The notes beneath the pieces are model-generated. The model searched no databases and was not told where the DNA came from. It saw only the letters and a program-made list of their open reading frames with translations. Made by a program: the position numbers and the translations under genes. A stretch of 17,848 nt of DNA from Chthoniobacterales bacterium (GTDB lineage Bacteria > Verrucomicrobiota > Verrucomicrobiia > Chthoniobacterales > UBA10450): assembly GCA_013697015.1 (NCBI GenBank), contig JACCXL010000317.1:1-17848 (forward strand), given 5' to 3'. Shown here piece by piece: positions 7,030 to 13,514 of this stretch. Position 1 is the stretch's first letter, and each line of letters opens with the position of its first letter.

Positions 7030-8877
7030 ATGAAAACAAAGACGACGCTCGTTTTATTGGCGCTGGTGCTCGCGGTGGGGACCTACATCAAATTCTACGA
7101 GAGCAAGCGGCCCAACACCTCGGAAGGGAAGCGGCAGGCGCAGAATGTGGTCAATTTTGATCGCACCAAGATCGATGGCTTGACGATTCAAAACGGCGAC
7201 GACCGAATCGATCTGCGTCGAGTTGACGGTAAATGGCGGATCGAGGCGCCGTTTAAGGACCGCGCCGATGGGGCCATTGTGGAAGCACTCCTGGCAGACC
7301 TCGATGAATGGCAACGAGTCGACACCATTCCGGCGAAAGAGATTGAGGCGAACAAAGATCAGCTGACAGAGTTTGGCCTCTCCAAAGCAAAACTGCGTCT
7401 GAAGTTTCTCGGGAAAGAGGCTCCGCCTGAGATCCTTTTCGGTAAGGATGCGGCGCTCGAAGGGAAAATGTATGTGCGACTGGAGAACTCGAAAGAGGCG
7501 ATCATCGCCGGTCAGTCAGTCCGAAACGACGTCGCGAAAAATGCGGAGGAGTTTCGCGACAAGAAGTTGACCGACATCGCTACGGGACAAATTACGCGGG
7601 CCGTGCTCAAAGTTCCGGCCGGCGAAATGGAGCTGCTGAAAGAGGGGGATGCCTGGAACATCGTCAAGCCGCTGCGTGCGCGTGGCGACGGACAGAAGAT
7701 CTCGGATTTCCTCGCCCAAGTCACGACCGCGCGGATCCAGCAGTTTGTCGCGGAAGATCGTGGCGATCTGCACCCATACGGTCTGGCTGAACCGCGCGGT
7801 TCGATCACGCTTTTCTCCTCCGACGATAAGCAGGGACAAACGCTGCAGATCGGCGGCGTGCCGGAGAAACAGAAGGACGATGTTTACGTGCGTTTCCTCC
7901 CACGGAGTTCTGTTTACACGCTGCCGAAGAAAATCGAACAGCTCCTCAACACAAAGCCGGTGGATTTGCGCGATCGACATCTGGCGCGCATCGACGCGAA
8001 CAACCTGGACCGGATCACGATCGAAGCGCCGGGCCGGACAAAAACAATTCTGGCGCGCAAGAACGACGCCTGGACAATTGTGAACCGGAAAAATCAACCG
8101 GCGAACGCGACGGAAGCAAATCGATTGCTGGAAACGCTGAAGAACGAGCAGGTCACCAACTTTGTCGACGATGTCGCGTCCGATCTGACCAAGTACGGTC
8201 TCGATAAGCCGCAGCTGCAGATCGCTTTCAGCTCGTTCGCCTCCGAAAACACGGCGGAAACGCCCGCGGGCGATCGCCCGTTCGCGACGATCGCGTTTGG
8301 GAAAACGGACGGCGACGTAGTCTACGCGCGCCTGGGCGACGAACCATTCGTGGTCGCAGCACGGAGAGCCTTGCTCGACGGCGTTTTTGCGGACCCGCTG
8401 CAGTGGCAGGAACTGGCCGTCTTCAAACTCAAACCCGAGCAGGTGCACCGTCTTAGCGTTGTGACCGATCAGGAGCGGACGCTGGCCCGTGGCGCGAACA
8501 ATACGTGGATGTGGTTAAAGGGGAACGAACCGATCAACCAGGTGAATGTGCAGTCGTTGTTGAACACCCTGACGTCGCTGCGCGCGGTGCGATGGATCGG
8601 GGGAACGACGCCGGCACAAGGGTTCGAGAAACCGCAGATTGCGATCACGTTTACGACTTCGCCTGACGACAAAGCGCTGCACAAACTACTGGTCGGCGGA
8701 CCGGCTGGCGACGGGATGTGGTTTGCGCGAACCGACGAACGCGAAGGAGTGTTCGTCATCAGCAATCCGGATTTCAATGCCTTGCGCCTGCCACTGGTGG
8801 CGGCTCCGGCCGCGGCACCTGCGCCGGGCGCATCCAGCAGCGCCACGCCCATGGGCACGCCATCCGACCATCACTGA
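7030..8877 (+). CDS. DUF4340 protein with four tandem repeats
   Basis: This 615-residue protein has one N-terminal membrane anchor (residues 5-21, TLVLLALVLAVGTYIKF) and a large region expected to be extracytoplasmic. I see four copies of one pattern, at about 48-180, 188-318, 326-467 and 472-589. Each has a beta-rich start with an aromatic core (KWRIEAP, AWNIVKP, AWTIVNR, TWMWLKG), then a helix ending in Leu-rich residues. Next come a GL/GF element (FGLSKAKLRLKF, YGLAEPRGSITLF, YGLDKPQLQIAF, GFEKPQIAITF), a strand with FG or GG, and a (V/W)(Y/F)(V/A)R segment. The tail after 590 is Ala/Pro/Ser-rich and ends in HH. The gene follows GldG by 6 bases and completes the ABC cluster. Its 3' end overlaps the convergent ubiE stop by 7 bases. 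Function is unknown; DUF4340 genes commonly accompany GldG genes. Confidence 0.88.
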   Translation: MKTKTTLVLLALVLAVGTYIKFYESKRPNTSEGKRQAQNVVNFDRTKIDGLTIQNGDDRIDLRRVDGKWRIEAPFKDRADGAIVEALLADLDEWQRVDTIPAKEIEANKDQLTEFGLSKAKLRLKFLGKEAPPEILFGKDAALEGKMYVRLENSKEAIIAGQSVRNDVAKNAEEFRDKKLTDIATGQITRAVLKVPAGEMELLKEGDAWNIVKPLRARGDGQKISDFLAQVTTARIQQFVAEDRGDLHPYGLAEPRGSITLFSSDDKQGQTLQIGGVPEKQKDDVYVRFLPRSSVYTLPKKIEQLLNTKPVDLRDRHLARIDANNLDRITIEAPGRTKTILARKNDAWTIVNRKNQPANATEANRLLETLKNEQVTNFVDDVASDLTKYGLDKPQLQIAFSSFASENTAETPAGDRPFATIAFGKTDGDVVYARLGDEPFVVAARRALLDGVFADPLQWQELAVFKLKPEQVHRLSVVTDQERTLARGANNTWMWLKGNEPINQVNVQSLLNTLTSLRAVRWIGGTTPAQGFEKPQIAITFTTSPDDKALHKLLVGGPAGDGMWFARTDEREGVFVISNPDFNALRLPLVAAPAAAPAPGASSSATPMGTPSDHH

Positions 8878-9599
8878 TCTCGGTTGCGCCGCTCCGCGGT
8901 GTAGATCGTGGCGATCCCGCCAGAGTTCACGCGCGCAGCGGCCGCTTGAAATCCGCTTCCCTCAATCAACCGCAACATCGCATCTCCGCTCGGAAAGCTT
9001 TCGATCGAAGCTCCGAGATAATTGTAAGCATCCTTTTGTCGCGTCACTGCGGCTGCGAGCGACGGCAGACAGGAGTGCAGATAAAATCGATAGAGGCCGC
9101 GCAGCCACCTTGCGGGGATCGAGAAATCAAGGATCAGCAGGTGCCCATGCGCGTCCAGCACGCGGCCCATCTCGCGCAGCGCGCCACCCCAATCGGACAT
9201 ATTGCGCAAGCCGAATGCGACCGTTACGCAATCGAACGACCTTTCGGGAAAAGGCAGCTGCATTGCGTCCGCCAAAACGGTGTGCCGTACGCCTTTCCTT
9301 CGCGCAAGTTCTAGCATCTGGGCCGAGAAGTCGGCTGCGGTAATTTCACTTTCGGGTAACGCTCGCGCCAGCGCGATTGCCAGATCGCCGCTGCCGGTGG
9401 CCAGATCCAGGATTCGGCGGGGCCGCCAGCTTGAAACCATCCGGGCCGCGCGCGCTCGCCACAAAACATCAATGCCGCCGCTCAGGAGATGGTTCGCGAG
9501 GTCGTAACGCGCCGCGACACGATCGAACATTGCGCGCACGAGCGCTGGGTCCCGTTGGCCAGACTCCGGAAAAGAACTGCGCGGCGAATCGTCAGGCAT
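8871..9599 (-). CDS. ubiE: Ubiquinone/menaquinone biosynthesis C-methyltransferase UbiE/MenG
   Basis: This S-adenosylmethionine-dependent enzyme methylates the quinone ring in the menaquinone (demethylmenaquinone to menaquinone) or ubiquinone pathway. The first family signature is at about 30-48 (RYDLANHLLSGGIDVLWR), the SAM-binding loop at 63-75 (ILDLATGSGDLAI), the acidic post-strand-2 residue in AADFS, and the second signature region at 118-139 (VAFGLRNMSDWGGALREMGR). ATG 9599 gives 242 residues, the usual length. The frame extends 12 codons further to a TTG at 9635, but the added residues look unlike the family. It is the last gene of the minus-strand block, 109 bases after tRNA-Leu. Menaquinone is the likelier product if the organism is a verrucomicrobium. 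That is inference. Confidence 0.95.
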   Translation of the reverse strand: MPDDSPRSSFPESGQRDPALVRAMFDRVAARYDLANHLLSGGIDVLWRARAARMVSSWRPRRILDLATGSGDLAIALARALPESEITAADFSAQMLELARRKGVRHTVLADAMQLPFPERSFDCVTVAFGLRNMSDWGGALREMGRVLDAHGHLLILDFSIPARWLRGLYRFYLHSCLPSLAAAVTRQKDAYNYLGASIESFPSGDAMLRLIEGSGFQAAAARVNSGGIATIYTAERRNRDQ

Positions 9600-9708
9600 G
9601 CTCGACTTCTCGTCTGCGCAGAGCCGGTCGCGCAAGCTCCATCAACTGCAGCATAATCGGTGGAACGATGCACGCCTGACAACACAAGTAGAGCGGAGCG
9701 GGCGGGCG

Positions 9709-9789
9709 TGCTCACGAGAGGAGTCGAACCTCCACGGGTTTCCCCATACGGTTCTGAGCCGTACGCGTCTGCCATTCCGCCACGTGAGC
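9709..9789 (-). tRNA. tRNA-Leu (anticodon CAG)
   Basis: The reverse strand folds as a class II tRNA of 81 bases. The acceptor stem is GCTCACG/CGTGAGC with discriminator A. The D-arm region is TGGCGGAATGGCAGACGC. The anticodon stem is TACGG/CCGTA around loop CTCAGAA, with the anticodon at 9754-9756. A variable arm (GGG-AAA-CCC) is present, and the T-arm is GGAGG-TTCGACT-CCTCT. CCA is not encoded. It lies between the TPR gene and ubiE on the same strand. I see no clear promoter or Rho-independent terminator of its own in the 71 and 109 bases around it. Confidence 0.97.
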
Positions 9790-9860
9790 AATTCCGGCGC
9801 GGCCGGTGGGTAAAATGCCCGCCGCGCGAAGCTGCGCAAGCGCAAAGGGCCAGCGCAACG

Positions 9861-10745
9861 TCAGACCCGCCGCAATTTGCGCGCGCGTTCTTCCAGTTGC
9901 GTCGCTTTGCGCGCTTTGCCTAACGAGCGAAGCAGATCCGCATAATTCGAGGCGACGATTTCGTAATCCTCGGGAGGTTGCGCGGTCGCTTCTTCCCAGC
10001 TCTGCAGCGAAGCGCGATAAAGTTCCGCCGCGCGCGCCCAATCGCCCTTGGAATGATAGACGACCGCGAGGTTGCACTTGGATTGCGCGATATCCGGGTG
10101 AGTAGCGGGATGGACCTTCTCGCGAATAGCGAGAGCGCGGACGTGGGCTTGCTCAGCCTCCGCAAAACGGCGCTCGTTGGTATAGAAGACGCCGAGGTTA
10201 TTTAGAACCGAGGACACATCGGGATGCTCAGGTCCAAGTTGTTTTTCGTAGATTTCGAGCGCGTGCTGGTAATACGGCTCGGCCGCCTTCTGCCGGCCGG
10301 TCTTGCGATAAATCAGCGCCACATTGTTCAGCATCGTGCCGAGATCCGAATAGGGCAGATCTCCCAGCTGCGTGCCCGCGTGGATTGCCTTTTCATAATA
10401 ACGAACCGCCTCTTCGGTCTCGCCGAGGTTGTCGTAGACGAAGGCCAGCCGGCGCGCGGAATGGTAGAGGGCGCGGTAATCCGGACTCTCGGCCTTTTCC
10501 AAGAGCGCGTGACCTTCCTCGAGGTACGGCCTGGCCGCGGCGCGGTCGCCATTTTGATCATGCAACTGCCCGAGCTTCTCGAGGCTGAGGGCGTAAGCGC
10601 TGTGATCGCCAGGGAAGGCGCGCCGCGCCAGATCGACGAGAGTCTCGCCGATGCGAATTGCTTCGGGCACGCGATTGCTCGCGCGCAGCGTGTCCAGTTT
10701 ATCGTGCAGAATGCGCCAGAGCTTCTCGTCGCCGCTGGCCGGCAT
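9861..10745 (-). CDS. Tetratricopeptide repeat protein (kinesin-light-chain type TPRs)
   Basis: This 294-residue protein is made almost wholly of TPR helices, at about 50-83, 91-127, 134-170, 176-212, 218-254 and a degenerate copy at 260-290. The 42-residue type with LNNLGVFYTNERRFAEAEQA and KQLGPEHPDVSSVLNNL is typical of kinesin-light-chain-like TPRs. There is no signal peptide or membrane segment, so it is probably cytoplasmic. TPR arrays bind proteins; the partner is unknown. The ATG at 10745-10743 directly follows the LptE-like stop (TAGATG, no gap), which implies co-transcription and probably coupled translation. A cytoplasmic TPR protein attached to an outer-membrane lipoprotein gene is unexplained. 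Confidence 0.88.
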   Translation of the reverse strand: MPASGDEKLWRILHDKLDTLRASNRVPEAIRIGETLVDLARRAFPGDHSAYALSLEKLGQLHDQNGDRAAARPYLEEGHALLEKAESPDYRALYHSARRLAFVYDNLGETEEAVRYYEKAIHAGTQLGDLPYSDLGTMLNNVALIYRKTGRQKAAEPYYQHALEIYEKQLGPEHPDVSSVLNNLGVFYTNERRFAEAEQAHVRALAIREKVHPATHPDIAQSKCNLAVVYHSKGDWARAAELYRASLQSWEEATAQPPEDYEIVASNYADLLRSLGKARKATQLEERARKLRRV

Positions 10746-11252
10746 CTACCAGCCCTCGCTCAACTGGCTCACAAGTTGCGTCGCGAGTTCCTCAGTCGCG
10801 AGAGGGAGCGCCTGGCGCTCGTCGGTCGTCACGTCGGTGCCAACGAAAAAGCTGGTCGCGCCGGAGACTTCGGCCGGGCCGGCCAGGACTCTGCCGTCAC
10901 TGCCGATGAGCGAATAGCGCAAACGCATAACGAGGTTGAATTCGACCGTGGCCAGGACGTTGCCGCGCACCGAACGCGCCGGCGTCCGATAGATTCGTAT
11001 GATCTCGCCCTTTAAAGTCGCGTCCGCCGCCTCATCGCCGGCGATGCGGAAGGTTCCGTCCTGCTGGAACTGCTTGATCACAGTCCCAGTGACGAGCACC
11101 TCCACGCGCGGCATGAGGGTGTGATTCTTGAACGTGGGAACCGAGATCGAATGGATATCACGCAGGTAATTCGGCTTTGCTGGGCCGATGTGGTATCCGA
11201 GGCAGCCGCTCAACGAAACGGCGACCACGAACGCGGCGATCAGTTTCCTCAA
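10746..11252 (-). CDS. lptE: LptE-like LPS-assembly outer-membrane lipoprotein
   Basis: A 168-residue lipoprotein resembling LptE, the partner of LptD that inserts lipopolysaccharide into the outer leaflet. The signal peptide MRKLIAAFVVAVSLSGC has lipobox LSG-Cys17. The mature part has the family pattern: GYHIGPAKP, ISVPTFKNHTLMPRVEVLVT, QFQQDGTFRI, and later beta strands followed by a C-terminal helix (EELATQLVSQL). The start is uncertain. TTG 11252 gives a normal lipoprotein signal but has no ribosome site. ATG 11312, in the same frame, would add 20 residues and overlap the upstream gene by 58 bases. The upstream BamD-like stop lies 2 bases before the TTG. The family call rests on the lipobox, length and strand pattern, because LptE sequences diverge strongly. 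Confidence 0.8.
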   Translation of the reverse strand: MRKLIAAFVVAVSLSGCLGYHIGPAKPNYLRDIHSISVPTFKNHTLMPRVEVLVTGTVIKQFQQDGTFRIAGDEAADATLKGEIIRIYRTPARSVRGNVLATVEFNLVMRLRYSLIGSDGRVLAGPAEVSGATSFFVGTDVTTDERQALPLATEELATQLVSQLSEGW

Positions 11253-11254
11253 AG

Positions 11255-12499
11255 CTAAGGCGACGCATCCGGCGAGGCTGCCGGAGTGGCGGACGGCTCG
11301 GGGGCAGCCCAATCAGCGGGGGCCGTCGAGAGGTCCGGAGCGGTCGTGGTATCCGGCGCGAGCGAAGCTGGCGGCGGCAGGGAAAGATCGGTCTCCGCCG
11401 GAGGCAACGGCGCGATGTCGTTAGGCGAAACACCGCGCATACTCGGAGTCTCGGACTGTTCACCAGCTTCCGCACGGGCGGTGCGTCGGGCGGTCCGCTT
11501 CGGTGTCTCACTCGAAAACGCCGTCTTCAGCGCGGCCTCACCGACTCTCGCGCGCAGTTCATCGACTCGTCGCTTCGCGCGATCGCCTTCGGTGGAACCG
11601 GGCTGCTGACGGATAACGTCGTTGTAGTAAATGACGGCGGCGCGATAATTTTTCTGCTTGTCGTAGAACCGCGCGATGTTGAACGAACTGGCCGTCGCCT
11701 TATGCGCGAGCATGTCGAGATCTTGCCGCGCCTGGGCGGCCTTTTCATTCTTCGGATAGCGGAAGAGGAAATCCTGGAAACCGGTTTTCGCGTTCGCGAC
11801 CGCGTTTGAATCCGAGGTGCCCGCGCGGGCGGCACTGAACCAGATGTAACCAATCTGATATTGCGCTTCGACGGCGATCGGATCGTTCGGGAATTTGTCT
11901 ACGACCGCCTGGTAAGCCGCGACCGCAGCTTCGTTCTGCCCCTGTTTCTCCCGCGCCCGCCCGATATCGAATTGGGCACGGGCGGTGTATCTGCCGTATG
12001 GCGCCGTCCGGACGATCGCCGCAAAAATCTCCACGGCTTCACTGAGCCCTCTCCCGATCGATAAGCCAAACACCTTCCGCTTCTTGCCATTGAGATACAT
12101 CTCACCGATGCGGAACTGGCCTTCCATCGCTTCGTTGAAATGAGAGCTCTGGGGATAGCGCTCGATCACAAATCGGTAATCCGCGGCCGCCTTGGTGAAG
12201 TCCGTGGCCTGTTCTTCGAGCTGCGCGACGCGGAAGCCGGCGCCCGGGGCAAGGGTATCGCGCGGATAAGATCGCACCAGTTTCCGCAAAGCCTTGACCG
12301 CGCGGCTCGGATTTCCGGCTTTCTCGGCTTCATCCGCGATGGCGTAGAGCTGTTGCGCGTTGCCGTTGACCTCCTCTTCACCCGGCGCGAGGATGCGCGT
12401 CTTTTGCCCCGGCCGAAAGATGATTGCGCCCGAGCCGGAAGGCGGACAAAGAGCGCAGAACGCCATCGCAAAAATGAGAATGACGAATCGGTGTTTCAT
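11255..12499 (-). CDS. BamD-like TPR protein (outer-membrane assembly)
   Basis: A 414-residue exported protein with a BamD/YfiO-type TPR region, the class of outer-membrane lipoproteins that helps BamA insert beta-barrels. A signal peptide covers about 1-25 (RFVILIFAMAFCALC, cleavage probably after SGSGA). Repeats run from about 48 to 310: ADEAEKAGNPSRAVKALRKL, FTKAAADYRFVIERYPQS, AAVAAYQAVVDKFPNDP, KTGFQDFLFRYPKN and YRAAVIYYNDVIRQQPGS. Residues 335-414 are a Pro/Ala/Thr-rich tail with no fold I recognise. The cysteines at 15 and 18 do not sit in a proper lipobox, so lipid anchoring is doubtful, unlike BamD itself. ATG 12499 is preferred over an upstream in-frame TTG at 12538, which would put 13 charged residues before the signal. 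It heads the LptE-TPR block. Another periplasmic TPR adaptor cannot be excluded. Confidence 0.8.
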   Translation of the reverse strand: MKHRFVILIFAMAFCALCPPSGSGAIIFRPGQKTRILAPGEEEVNGNAQQLYAIADEAEKAGNPSRAVKALRKLVRSYPRDTLAPGAGFRVAQLEEQATDFTKAAADYRFVIERYPQSSHFNEAMEGQFRIGEMYLNGKKRKVFGLSIGRGLSEAVEIFAAIVRTAPYGRYTARAQFDIGRAREKQGQNEAAVAAYQAVVDKFPNDPIAVEAQYQIGYIWFSAARAGTSDSNAVANAKTGFQDFLFRYPKNEKAAQARQDLDMLAHKATASSFNIARFYDKQKNYRAAVIYYNDVIRQQPGSTEGDRAKRRVDELRARVGEAALKTAFSSETPKRTARRTARAEAGEQSETPSMRGVSPNDIAPLPPAETDLSLPPPASLAPDTTTAPDLSTAPADWAAPEPSATPAASPDASP

Positions 12500-12621
12500 C
12501 GAGTGCGGCAGGGTAGATTTCCTTCGCGGCCCCGTCAAGCTACCGCGTCCGCTTTTACGCTTCGATCTGGAGCGAGATACGTTCTTGGAAGCGCTGCTCT
12601 TTCGAATAGTCTGCGAAGGAA

Positions 12622-13512
12622 TTGAAGCTTACCGATCAGCAGAAACTTCGGATTGGTGCGTGCGCCTGGAGTTTCGAGGAGTGGCGGGGGAACTTTTACC
12701 CGGCGGGCCTCCCCGCTTCCCGCTGGCTGGAGTTTTACTCCCATTACTTCCCGGCGGTGGAGATCGACTCCACGTTTTACAGCGCGCCCGCTGAACGCAC
12801 CGTCCTGCGCTGGATCGACAGCACACCGGCCGCGTTCCGGTTCGCCTGCAAACTGCCGCGCGAAATCACGCACGCTTGCCGGCTGCGGGACTGCTCAAAT
12901 GAGTTCACGGCTTTTCTGCGAGCCATTGAACCGCTCGCGTCGAAACTGCAGGTCATCCTGATCCAGCTCCCACCCTCGTTTACACCGAAGGATGGCCGCG
13001 CCGTCCTGCGTCCGTTCCTGGCCCAATTGCCGCGGGATTTTCGGTTCGCGATCGAGTTCCGCCATGCTGGCTGGCACCGGCCGCAGATTATTCGCCTGAT
13101 TGAACAACATCGCGTCTGCTGGGTCTGGTCCGACACCAGCCCGCTGAATGAGCGCAACCTCGCCCCTTTTGAATTCCAACCGCGCACGACCGATTTTGTT
13201 TATCTGCGCCTGCTCGGAGATTACGCGACGAAGTACGATCGCGACGGCCAGCGGGTCCATCGCTACGGAAAACTTCTCTGGAAACGCGAAGCGGCCTTGG
13301 AGAGTTGGGCGACGAAGATTCAGCGGCACCTGGAGGATGTGCGGGGCGTCTGGAGCTTCGTGAACAATCACTTCGAAGGCTTCGCGCCCGGCACCTGCGA
13401 GCGCCTGGCGAATCGCCTCGGCTACGAATTAACGCTGCCTTCGGGCCATGAGATCTCCTCCGCTGATCCGGGGCAACTGGATCTGTTCAGTTCTGCGGAA
13501 CCTGTCGGTTAG
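12622..13512 (+). CDS. DUF72 family protein (YecE-like TIM barrel)
   Basis: A 296-residue soluble protein of the DUF72 family, which has a TIM-barrel fold and no established reaction. Conserved blocks are visible: IGACAWSF..WRGNFYP (11-27), FPAVEIDSTFYSAP (43-56), FACKLPREITH (74-84), ILIQLPPSF (112-120), FAIEFRH (142-148), WSDTSP (169-174), FVYLRLLG (192-199) and VNNHFEGFAPGT (247-258). The tail contains QLDLF at 285-289, a good match to the bacterial sliding-clamp-binding pentapeptide. The start is TTG 12622. An in-frame TAG at 12607 blocks any upstream start, and AAGGA at 12616-12620 is only one base away, so initiation is unusual. The gene is divergent from the BamD-like gene and convergent with serS, with a 2-base gap. 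Confidence 0.93.
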   Translation: MKLTDQQKLRIGACAWSFEEWRGNFYPAGLPASRWLEFYSHYFPAVEIDSTFYSAPAERTVLRWIDSTPAAFRFACKLPREITHACRLRDCSNEFTAFLRAIEPLASKLQVILIQLPPSFTPKDGRAVLRPFLAQLPRDFRFAIEFRHAGWHRPQIIRLIEQHRVCWVWSDTSPLNERNLAPFEFQPRTTDFVYLRLLGDYATKYDRDGQRVHRYGKLLWKREAALESWATKIQRHLEDVRGVWSFVNNHFEGFAPGTCERLANRLGYELTLPSGHEISSADPGQLDLFSSAEPVG

Positions 13513-13514
13513 GT

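Noticed and set aside
7516..8448. A 310-codon open frame antisense to the DUF4340 gene
   Set aside because: Arg- and Phe-rich composition with no family motif. The sense strand carries four coherent repeats.
9600..9635. Twelve-codon N-terminal extension of ubiE to a TTG at 9635
   Set aside because: The extra residues do not resemble the family, and ATG 9599 gives the normal length.
9790..9860. Terminator hairpin or tRNA promoter between the TPR gene and tRNA-Leu
   Set aside because: GC-rich complementary bits occur (around GCGCAAGCGC), but there is no U-tract and no credible -35/-10 pair.
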